This document shows, one piece after another, positions 57,508 to 64,000 of a stretch of 64,000 nucleotides of DNA. The notes under the pieces were generated by a model. The model did no database searches, was not told the origin of the DNA, and saw only the letters and a program-made list of their open reading frames with translations. The DNA is taken from the NCBI GenBank assembly GCA_024235315.1, contig JACKMP010000005.1:62001-126000 (forward strand), in the 5' to 3' direction. The DNA is from Chromatiaceae bacterium. Lineage in GTDB: Bacteria > Pseudomonadota > Gammaproteobacteria > Chromatiales > Chromatiaceae. Positions within the stretch are counted from its first letter, which is position 1; each line of letters opens with the position of its first letter. The translations under genes were made by a program, and so were the position numbers.

Positions 57508-58936
57508 CATCCCCGGCCACGGCGGCCTCGGACGCAGATTCGTCAGAAGCTGCACCTGGGATGCCGGCAGTGGTGCCGGCGCCGAGGATCGGCGGCAGAT
57601 CAGCGGTCAACGCGGCAGCATCTCTGGCCGCGGTATCGACGGCCAAATCCGGCAGATACATCTCGATCTGCCGGTCCAGCAGCGTCACCAATGCCCGCCG
57701 GTCCATCTGGTACCAGACATAGGCGCCGCCCCCGATCAGCAACGAAAGCACCACGACCCAACCCAACCCGCTGCCATGCCGCGGCGGCGGACGGCGACCG
57801 GATGGATAAGGCGCCAGCCGCTCGGCCGGTTCGTGCGCGTCGTGATCCGGCTCGGGCCGATGGCGCTGTCTGTGCACCCGTGGCCCACGGCGGCCTCCAA
57901 AGGTTTCCTCCAGACTGGGCACGATATCCGCAGCGCCTACCAACGGGGCTGCGGCGTGCGGCCGGGGCATCACCACTTTTTTCTGTTCGCGCAGCAGCTC
58001 CTCGGCATTCGCGAACACCGGCTCCCTGGCGCCATTGCCCGCCTCTGTTGCGTCTTCCTCGTGCTCCGGCTCGTCAATGAATTCGGTGTTGAGTGTCGAG
58101 CCGAGACCCACGGGCACATGGCTGAGGCGCTCTTCCGACAGTTCCTGGAACACGGTCTTGGCATCTTCCACGCCGAGCACCGCCTTTTCCTCCACGGCAC
58201 CATGTAACAACAGCCGACTGCAGAACTGGTTGATGCGGCGGGGCACGCCTTGACAGGCCGCCTCGATTACCGGCAGAACCGACGCCTTGATCCGTGGGAA
58301 ATTGTTCCATCCAACGACCTTGAGCCGGTGCAGGATGTACGCCGCCGTCTGCTCCTGGGTCAACGCATTCAGATGTGCCGCCGCGGTCACCCGCTGACGC
58401 AACTGCTCCAACCTCGGGTCCGCCAGTTTTTCGCGCAAGCCTTCCTGGCCAACGAGAAAGATCTGCAGCAGTGGCTTGCCTTGAATCTGCAGGTTGGTTA
58501 GCAGTCGAAGCTCTTCAAGCGCATTGAGGCTCAGGTTCTGCGCCTCATCGACCACCAGCAATGGCGGACGCCCATCCTGATGTGACTGGGTGAAAAGTTG
58601 CTTGATCCGCTGCAGCACCGTCGCGGTATCCAGACCCTCGACGTTGATGCCGAATTCGTACGCCGCGGAGCGCAGGATATCGTTGGCCTCGAGCATGGTA
58701 TTGACCAGGGTCGCCACCAGGTAATCGGAGGGGCCGTAATCCGAGAGCAGATCGTTGATCAGTGTCGTCTTGCCCATACCGGGGGCGCCGGTCACGACCA
58801 CGAAACCTTCCGCTGCCTGCAGCGCATACTGCATGTAGGCGCGCCCCTTGGCAAAACTCGGATAACGATAGCAAAAGGCGTGATCTGGGCTCAGGCGAAA
58901 CGGGTCGCCTCTGAGTCGGTAATAGGCCTTGTACAT
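57494..58936 (-). CDS. ExeA/XrtA-type AAA ATPase with membrane segment
   Basis: 480 residues. MYKAYYRLRGDPFRLSPDHAF is the signature of ATPases of GspA/ExeA and XrtA (exopolysaccharide-exosortase) systems. Walker A GAPGMGKTT (about 50-58), Walker B LLVVDEAQN, C-terminal AAA lid with RRINQFCSRLLLHG. A long proline/arginine-rich linker precedes one membrane segment (about 405-425) and a periplasmic tail. The adjacent PEP-CTERM protein favours the exosortase association. Other exosortase or polysaccharide genes are not in the window. Confidence 0.82.
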   Translation of the reverse strand: MYKAYYRLRGDPFRLSPDHAFCYRYPSFAKGRAYMQYALQAAEGFVVVTGAPGMGKTTLINDLLSDYGPSDYLVATLVNTMLEANDILRSAAYEFGINVEGLDTATVLQRIKQLFTQSHQDGRPPLLVVDEAQNLSLNALEELRLLTNLQIQGKPLLQIFLVGQEGLREKLADPRLEQLRQRVTAAAHLNALTQEQTAAYILHRLKVVGWNNFPRIKASVLPVIEAACQGVPRRINQFCSRLLLHGAVEEKAVLGVEDAKTVFQELSEERLSHVPVGLGSTLNTEFIDEPEHEEDATEAGNGAREPVFANAEELLREQKKVVMPRPHAAAPLVGAADIVPSLEETFGGRRGPRVHRQRHRPEPDHDAHEPAERLAPYPSGRRPPPRHGSGLGWVVVLSLLIGGGAYVWYQMDRRALVTLLDRQIEMYLPDLAVDTAARDAAALTADLPPILGAGTTAGIPGAASDESASEAAVAGDVKPR

Positions 58937-59073
58937 AGAGATCCCGCTCGCAAGGATGATTGAAGGTTGATCGGCTGTCGTCCTTCGAAGTTGAGGGGGC
59001 AGCAATATCGCCGGGTTGCCCGATTGTCAGGCTCGGCGGCGACGACACCCACCGACAGCGGCACCGGCCATGG

Positions 59074-59697
59074 TCATGCCTCGAAAAGACTGACGTCGCC
59101 TTTTCCGACCCGCCGCACCTTTGGTGTCTCATCATGAAGATCGATCACGCTGGTCGGTTCGAAACCGCAGTAACCGCCGTCGAGGATCAGGTCGACGCCG
59201 TGTCCGAGGATCTGGTTCATCTCGTACGGATCCATCATCGGCATATCGTCGCCCGGCAGTATCAAGGTGCTGCTCAACAGTGGTTCATTGAGCTCATCGA
59301 GCAACGCCATGGCCACGCGATTGTCCGGAATCCTGACGCCGATGGTCTTGCGCTTGGCATGCATCAGGCGTTTGGGCACCTGCTTGGTCGCTTTGAGAAT
59401 GAAGGTGTAAGGGCCGGGGGTCAAGTTCTTGATCAGGCGATGCGCCTGGTTGTCCAGCTTGGTGTATGCCGACAACTCCGACAGGCTGCGTCCGATCAGC
59501 GTGAAGTTGTGATCATCATTGAGTCGCCGGATCTGACGGATACGATCCATCGCCGCCTTGTCGCCGATCTGGCAACCGATAGCGTAACTTGAGTCGGTCG
59601 GATAGATGATGACGCCGCTATCGCGCACGATCTCGACGGCCTGACGGATCAGCCGTGCCTGCGGGTTGTCCGGGTGGACCTGAAAAAACTGCGACAT
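59074..59697 (-). CDS. yciO: YciO/YrdC-family protein (threonylcarbamoyl-AMP synthase-like)
   Basis: 207 residues. IIYPTDSSYAIGCQIGDKAAMDRIRQIRRL and NFTLIGRSLSEL, TPGPYTFILKAT, KRKTIGVRIPDN and SSTLILPGDD are YrdC-domain motifs in the YciO variant. YciO differs from TsaC in that its exact activity is uncertain. It lies nine bases after the PHP exonuclease gene, as in other gammaproteobacteria. Confidence 0.9.
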   Translation of the reverse strand: MSQFFQVHPDNPQARLIRQAVEIVRDSGVIIYPTDSSYAIGCQIGDKAAMDRIRQIRRLNDDHNFTLIGRSLSELSAYTKLDNQAHRLIKNLTPGPYTFILKATKQVPKRLMHAKRKTIGVRIPDNRVAMALLDELNEPLLSSTLILPGDDMPMMDPYEMNQILGHGVDLILDGGYCGFEPTSVIDLHDETPKVRRVGKGDVSLFEA

Positions 59698-59705
59698 TTC
59701 TTATT

Positions 59706-60548
59706 TCAATGGCTGATGCGCCAGTCCTTCCAAATCGCGCTACATCCGTCCGGCAGCGCCGGTAGCCTGCCGAGCTCGATCCATGGGTGCTCGGGGCCGT
59801 GGTAATCAGACCCGGCAGACGCCAGCAATCCGAAGTCGCGCGCCAGTACCGCCATGGAAAAACTGTCATCCCGGCTGTGGCTGCCGGAGACCACCTCGAG
59901 CGCCGCACCGCCGACTTCTACGAACTCGCCGATCAGCCGACGCAGCTTGCTGCGAGTCATCTTGTATCTTGCGGGATGTGCGATCACCGCCTGTCCGCCG
60001 GCCAGGCGGATCCAGCGCACCGCCTCCTCGAGGCCCGCCCAGCGTCCGCTGACGAAACCCGGCTTGCCGCCGACCAGGAACTTGCGGAACACGGCCCGCA
60101 CGTCGGACGCGTAGCCATTATCCACCAAGAAGCGGGCAAAGTGCGTGCGACTGATCAACCGTCCGTTCGACAGGGCGCGGGCACCGGCAAACGCCTCCGG
60201 GATTCCGGCTTTGTCCAGGCGACGCCCGATCTCCTGCGCGCGCCAGTCGCGAAACTCACGCAGCCCCGCCAGTCCGACGCGCAACTCCTCGTTGTCCGGA
60301 TCCACACCCAGCCCGACGATGTGCACGGTCGCCTCGCCCCAGGTCACCGAAATCTCCACCCCGGGTACAAATCCAAGACCGAGTGCACGGGCACTGTCCG
60401 CTGCCTCGGCCAGGCCTTCAAGGGTATCGTGGTCAGTCAGCGCCATCACACCAACCCCGGCGGCATGCGCACGCCGCATCAGCTGCGCTGGCGCAAGTGT
60501 CCCGTCGGAAGCAGTGGAGTGAGCATGCAAATCAAATTGTGGCGACAT
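59706..60548 (-). CDS. rnm: PHP-domain 5'-3' exonuclease (RNase AM/YciV)
   Basis: 280 residues. PHP metal sites: DLHAHSTASDG (His7/His9 area), ALTDHDTLEGL, GVEIS, THFARFLV and AGSDYHGPEH. Family acts on 5'-monophosphorylated RNA ends and 5S rRNA maturation and on pAp. ATG 60548 (MSPQFDLHAHS). Divergent from the unknown gene at 60654. Confidence 0.9.
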   Translation of the reverse strand: MSPQFDLHAHSTASDGTLAPAQLMRRAHAAGVGVMALTDHDTLEGLAEAADSARALGLGFVPGVEISVTWGEATVHIVGLGVDPDNEELRVGLAGLREFRDWRAQEIGRRLDKAGIPEAFAGARALSNGRLISRTHFARFLVDNGYASDVRAVFRKFLVGGKPGFVSGRWAGLEEAVRWIRLAGGQAVIAHPARYKMTRSKLRRLIGEFVEVGGAALEVVSGSHSRDDSFSMAVLARDFGLLASAGSDYHGPEHPWIELGRLPALPDGCSAIWKDWRISH

Positions 60549-60653
60549 GGCGGGCATTCTATCAGCAGGCCCGCAGTCGGCGCGGTGCCCGGCAAAAAAC
60601 GCGCCACAGCGCACGGATTTCGCCACCCTGGACGCGTGCTAAACTGCCCCGCC

Positions 60654-61388
60654 ATGAGCATGCCCCCGGCCGACCTCTCCTACCTGCGCGAGCGCGTGCG
60701 CGAACTGGCCACGCTGGTCCACGAAACCTGGGAGTCCTCGTGCCGCGACCCGCAGGACGCTGACGACCCGCGCCCGACCGGCGACGCCCTGTTGCAGCTG
60801 ATCGATATGCTCGACCACCTGCAGTCGGACGCGCATGTCCCGGGCATAAGCCCGGCTGAACTCAACACCCTCAGCGAGTACGGCCTGCAGCTGCTCAGTG
60901 AACTTGCCGGCACGGCATCACGCCTCGATCACCCGACGCTGGCGGCTGAAATCGAGCATTTGAGCTTCCCCTATGCCCTTTGGATCGCCCGTCATGGCGG
61001 CGAGATCCGGCGTCTGGAATCCGTGGTCAATGCATTGGCGCACTTTGCCAACCAGTCGAGCAGCCCTGAAACCATGGCCAGCCTGTATTGCCAGTGCTGC
61101 GAGCTGATCGATGCCACCAGCCCTGCAGCAGAGGAAGGCTCGGCCGGCAACCCGAGGAACCCATGGCGTCTGCTGCTGCTGAATCGGGCCATCGTGGCCA
61201 CGCGCAGTCTCAATGCTGAATTCATGGAACCCGCGTTCAACGCGATAGTCGAACTGCTGCCGAACGATGCTGAACGTTTTTTCGCGGAGGGCATGGAGCA
61301 GATGGCTGTTATAGATTACCCGGAGCATGTCCGCACAGTGGTCCGACGTTATTACCTCGCCCATGCGGTGCCGCGGCGCCTTCACTGA
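60654..61388 (+). CDS. Alpha-helical cytosolic protein, unknown
   Basis: 244 residues beginning MSMPPADLSYLRERVRELATLVHETWE. Fully helical, with regularly spaced helices reminiscent of TPR or HEAT repeats (residues 90-235), three cysteines in YCQCCEL and no catalytic motif. I do not recognise it. It leads the operon with yciB, yciI and the parvulin gene (21-base gap to yciB). The frame extends far upstream on the antisense of RNase AM, which is not coding. Confidence 0.7.
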   Translation: MSMPPADLSYLRERVRELATLVHETWESSCRDPQDADDPRPTGDALLQLIDMLDHLQSDAHVPGISPAELNTLSEYGLQLLSELAGTASRLDHPTLAAEIEHLSFPYALWIARHGGEIRRLESVVNALAHFANQSSSPETMASLYCQCCELIDATSPAAEEGSAGNPRNPWRLLLLNRAIVATRSLNAEFMEPAFNAIVELLPNDAERFFAEGMEQMAVIDYPEHVRTVVRRYYLAHAVPRRLH

Positions 61389-61409
61389 ACACAACAACGA
61401 TTCGATCTG

Positions 61410-61958
61410 ATGAAAATTCTCGCTGACCTGTTTCCGGTCATTCTGTTCTTTATCGCCTATCAGCTTTTCGATATCTATATCGCAACACAGGTTGCAATCG
61501 CCGCGGCCGCGGTACAGGTCGTTTACAACCGGCTGCGATACGGCAAGGTCGAGACCATGCACTGGGTCACGCTCGGCCTGCTGGTGGTGTTTGGCGGACT
61601 CACGCTGGCGTTGCGCGACCCGACATTCATCAAGTGGAAGCCGACCGTGGTGAACTGGCTGTTCGCCGTGGCTTTCCTCCTCTCGCAGCTGTTCATGAAG
61701 CGCAGCCTGCTGCGCCGCATGATGGATCACGCGGTCAATATGCCCGACGCCGCCTGGCTGCGGCTCAATACAGCCTGGGTCACGTTCTTTACCGCGATGG
61801 GGGTCTTGAACCTTTATATCGCCTACAACTTCTCCGAAGCGGTCTGGGTCAACTTCAAGCTGTTCGGTTTTCTTGGACTGACCCTGGTGTTCATGCTGGC
61901 CCAGGGCTTTTACCTTGCCCGGTTCGTCGAACCGGACGAATCCACTACCGAGGATTGA
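61410..61958 (+). CDS. yciB: Inner-membrane septation protein YciB
   Basis: 182 residues, five membrane helices. MKILADLFPVILFFIAYQLFDIYIATQVAIAAA and KPTVVNWLFAVAFLLSQLFMKRSLLRRMM, TAWVTFFTAMGVLNLYIAYNF are family hallmarks. Involved in cell-envelope synthesis and division (YciB-ZipA link in E. coli). Four bases before yciI. Confidence 0.95.
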   Translation: MKILADLFPVILFFIAYQLFDIYIATQVAIAAAAVQVVYNRLRYGKVETMHWVTLGLLVVFGGLTLALRDPTFIKWKPTVVNWLFAVAFLLSQLFMKRSLLRRMMDHAVNMPDAAWLRLNTAWVTFFTAMGVLNLYIAYNFSEAVWVNFKLFGFLGLTLVFMLAQGFYLARFVEPDESTTED

Positions 61959-61962
61959 ACCC

Positions 61963-62265
61963 ATGCTCTACAGCATCGTCAGTACCGATGTGACCAACAG
62001 CCTCCCTTTGCGCAAGGCCGCACGTCCTGCACATCTCGAGCGCCTGCAGCATTTACAGAGGGAGGGGCGACTGGTACTCGCGGGACCCAATCCCGCGATT
62101 GACAGTGCAGATCCCGGTGACGCCGGCTTCACCGGCAGCCTGATCATCGCCGAATTCGCATGTCTGGAGGACGCCTCCGCATGGGCGGATGCAGACCCCT
62201 ATGTGGCCGCTGGCGTCTATGCCACGGTCACCGTCAAACCGTTCAAGCAGGTCTTTCCGCAATAA
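61963..62265 (+). CDS. yciI: YciI-family protein
   Basis: 100 residues, ferredoxin-like fold. LYSIVSTDVTNSLPLRKAARPAHLERLQHLQREGRLVLAGP followed by GSLIIAEFACLEDASAWADADPYVAAGVY; the His and Asp of the conserved pair (PAHLERL, ADADPY) are present. Enzymatic function uncertain in the family. ATG 61963. Same operon as yciB. Confidence 0.93.
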   Translation: MLYSIVSTDVTNSLPLRKAARPAHLERLQHLQREGRLVLAGPNPAIDSADPGDAGFTGSLIIAEFACLEDASAWADADPYVAAGVYATVTVKPFKQVFPQ

Positions 62266-62297
62266 GTCGCCCCGCGTTGGGCAAGGAGTTCGAGGGT

Positions 62298-63113
62298 ATG
62301 CGTGGGATCGGATTACGAATCAGCGCCGCGGCATGGTGTCTCCTCGTCTCGGCCACCGTGGCAGGCGAAGAGCAGGTCACGCCGCAGACTCTGGTCAAGG
62401 TCGATGACTTTGCGATCACCAATCTGCATCTTGCGCTGTTCGCCAGCCAGACCGGGCGTGCGCCGGATGATGCGGAAGGCCAGATTGCGCTGCTCAATGA
62501 GCTGGTCAATAGCGTCATGGTGGCCAATTCCGCGCAGGGCCGGGAACTTGCGGCGCATCCCGAGGTGGCGGCAGCCCTGGAGGTCGCACGCATCCGTCTG
62601 ATCGCACAGACCTTCGTGCGCAGTCAGATGCGGCAGACCAAGATCGACGAAGCCAGGTTGCGCGAACTCTATGAGTCGGAATATCTGGCAGGCGGCGGCC
62701 AGGAATTCAAGGCCCGGCACATCCTGCTCGACAGTGAAAACGCCGCACTGGAGGTCATCGCCGACCTCGACAAAGGCGCCGACTTCGCCACCCTCGCCAC
62801 CGAGCGCTCGATTGGTCCGAGCAAGTCAGTGGGGGGCGACCTCGGCTGGTTCGAACCAGCAGCCATGGTTCCCGAGTTTTCGGCCGCGACTGCAAAACTG
62901 GCTGACGGCGCCTACAGCAAGGCACCGGTCAAGACGCAATTCGGCTGGCATGTCATTCTGCGCGAAGCGAGCCGCGCATTGCCGCCGCCCGACTTCGACA
63001 GCGTTCGCCCGGAACTGGAACGCCGGATCCAGCAGGAGCAGGTTGCGAAGGCGATCGATGCGATCCGCAACGATGCGCGGATCGAGGTCCAGAACCTCGA
63101 AAAGGCCGATTGA
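62298..63113 (+). CDS. Periplasmic parvulin-type peptidyl-prolyl isomerase
   Basis: 271 residues. Signal peptide 1-21 (LRISAAAWCLLVSATVA). SurA-N-like helical domain (about 30-115), then a parvulin domain (about 130-230: FKARHILLDSENAALEVIADLDKGADFATLATERSIGPSKSVGGDLGWFEPAAMVPEFSAA) with typical HILL and GGDLGWF blocks. Folds or protects outer-membrane proteins. ATG 62298 with GGAG/GAGGG upstream. Last gene of the yciB operon. Confidence 0.92.
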   Translation: MRGIGLRISAAAWCLLVSATVAGEEQVTPQTLVKVDDFAITNLHLALFASQTGRAPDDAEGQIALLNELVNSVMVANSAQGRELAAHPEVAAALEVARIRLIAQTFVRSQMRQTKIDEARLRELYESEYLAGGGQEFKARHILLDSENAALEVIADLDKGADFATLATERSIGPSKSVGGDLGWFEPAAMVPEFSAATAKLADGAYSKAPVKTQFGWHVILREASRALPPPDFDSVRPELERRIQQEQVAKAIDAIRNDARIEVQNLEKAD

Positions 63114-63167
63114 AACCGACGCAGGGCCCTGTGAATGCGGGCCCCGCGTCGCCATGATCCGGCCGCT

Positions 63168-63455
63168 TCACTCGTCGGTATTTTTAGCCACCTTGCCGAT
63201 GCGCCCCAGGGGCACGACGGTGGATGGTGATTTTTCGTCGCTGTAGTAGGGTCGCTCTTGGGCGACACCGGCAGCGTCCGCCAGTTCACGCTCGCGCAAC
63301 GAGATCAACCCGAGACACTGTCGCACGTCCTGGATCGTCTGTTCGGACAACGGGTGTTTCATGGCGCGACTCGGCGGGGTCGTGTCCTTGACGATTTGCG
63401 CCAATACCTTGCGCATCACCAAAAGGATTTCTCGTTCTTTGCTGCTGTCTGTCAT
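63168..63455 (-). CDS. Small conserved gammaproteobacterial protein
   Basis: 95 residues. KEREILLVMRKVLAQIVKDTTPPSRAMKHPLSEQTIQDVRQCLGLISLRERELADAAG is a pattern I associate with a small gammaproteobacterial family sometimes mislabelled as segregation protein A. Helical, no catalytic motif. Converges with the parvulin gene. 117 bases after the rpoS stop. Function unknown. Confidence 0.75.
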   Translation of the reverse strand: MTDSSKEREILLVMRKVLAQIVKDTTPPSRAMKHPLSEQTIQDVRQCLGLISLRERELADAAGVAQERPYYSDEKSPSTVVPLGRIGKVAKNTDE

Positions 63456-63572
63456 GCGATCCGGGCTCCGTTACGACCGGCCGACAGAATACCCGAATCG
63501 GCGCCTGCGATACCACGACAGCGCAAGGGCCAATCGGCGCGGCGTCACCTGCCCCGCCTTCCCACCAATGGG

Positions 63573-64000
63573 TCACTTGAAGATCGTATCGATCGAAAAA
63601 CCTTCCTGTTCGAGGATCCCACGCAGGCGTTTCAGCGCATCCATCTGGATCTGGCGGACACGCTCGCGGGTCACGCCCAGTTCATTGGCAACCTGCTCGA
63701 GCGTCGAGTTTTCGTAGCCATGCAGGCCAAAACGCCGTTCCACCACCTCGCGCTGCTTTTCGTTGAGCTTGCCTAGCCATTCATCCAGATGCCCTGACAG
63801 ATCATCGGCCTGGATATGTTCGGTGGGATCTCTTGCGTTCTCGTCGGCAATCGTATCGAGCAGCGGCTTGTCTGCATCCTTGCCGTACGGCGTGTCGACC
63901 GACGTCACACGCTCGTTCAGGCCAAGCATGCGCTTGACTTCGTTGAGTGGCCTGTCGAGGAGGTCGGCGATTTCTTCAGCCGTCGGCTCGTGGTCGAGCG
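63573..64000 (-). CDS. rpoS: Sigma factor RpoS, C-terminal part
   Basis: The last 142 residues. Region 3 (TAEEIADLLDRPLNEVKRMLGLNERVTSVDTPYG) and region 4 with the -35-binding helix (TLEQVANELGVTRERVRQIQMDALKRLRGIL) are of the RpoS type, distinct from RpoD (no long non-conserved region) and RpoH. General stress and stationary-phase sigma factor. The 5' part lies beyond the right edge. Confidence 0.9.
   Translation of the reverse strand, partial: LDHEPTAEEIADLLDRPLNEVKRMLGLNERVTSVDTPYGKDADKPLLDTIADENARDPTEHIQADDLSGHLDEWLGKLNEKQREVVERRFGLHGYENSTLEQVANELGVTRERVRQIQMDALKRLRGILEQEGFSIDTIFK

Noticed and set aside
1..64000. tRNA or rRNA genes
   Set aside because: No stretch with a T-loop (GGTTCGAATCC-like), matching acceptor ends and cloverleaf spacing was found by eye. 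A covariance search would settle it.

Overview
The window is GC-rich bacterial chromosome, almost certainly from a free-living sulfur-oxidising gammaproteobacterium. The gene order gyrA-serC-(serA)-pheA-hisC-tyrA-aroA-cmk-rpsA-ihfB is the gammaproteobacterial aromatic supraoperon. cmoAB, the mtnA-mtaD-ubiG-mupP-yciK cluster, scpA-scpB-rluB and rpoS point the same way. soxXA and a SoxW-like double thioredoxin indicate oxidation of reduced sulfur. The species cannot be named from the window.

Layout. 1-6 kb: the start of sthA, two small genes, a tandem array of REP-like hairpins, then an mrfB-mrfA (exonuclease-helicase) pair divergent from lexA; the shared control region holds two mirrored GTTCT-N6-GTTCT sites. 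6-7 kb: a methyltransferase gene behind a compact three-hairpin leader. 7-12.5 kb: an AT-richer accessory island built as a degenerate array of integron-type gene cassettes without an integrase in view. It carries an OLD-like ATPase/Toprim nuclease, two unknown membrane proteins, a BrnT/BrnA toxin-antitoxin pair, an integral membrane protein and a HEPN protein. 12.5-18.3 kb: DNA repair and stress genes (tag, hspQ), a cold-shock/excalibur fusion, and a minus-strand operon ending in cmoA-cmoB-hspQ that includes a SET protein and an ArnD-like protein lacking its metal ligands.

18.3-20.6 kb: a 55-residue membrane protein whose promoter carries the same mirrored GTTCT-N6-GTTCT pair as lexA, followed by a three-gene ExbB/ExbD-like ion-channel operon of unknown purpose. 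20.6-37.5 kb: the supraoperon, interrupted between tyrA and aroA by a lipid-glycosylation module (GT39, GT2, flippase-like protein, PAP2 phosphatase) and with serA inserted after serC. 37.7-41.4 kb: soxXA, an Lrp-type regulator and leuA. 41.4-47 kb: methylthioadenosine salvage, ubiquinone methylation and cell-wall recycling genes. 47-51.3 kb: two cyclic-di-GMP proteins around the double thioredoxin, one GGDEF gene having a good sigma-54 promoter. 51.3-56.4 kb: an endonuclease III relative, rluB, scpB (with a 33-copy in-frame hexanucleotide repeat), scpA, trpS and an M50 protease. 56.7-59 kb: a PEP-CTERM-like protein and an XrtA-type ATPase gene. 59-64 kb: yciO, RNase AM, yciB, yciI, a parvulin, and the 3' end of rpoS.

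The most distinctive features are the alphaproteobacterial-style LexA operator used twice in identical architecture, once for lexA/mrfA and once for an unknown small membrane protein, and the cassette island carrying defence-like genes.
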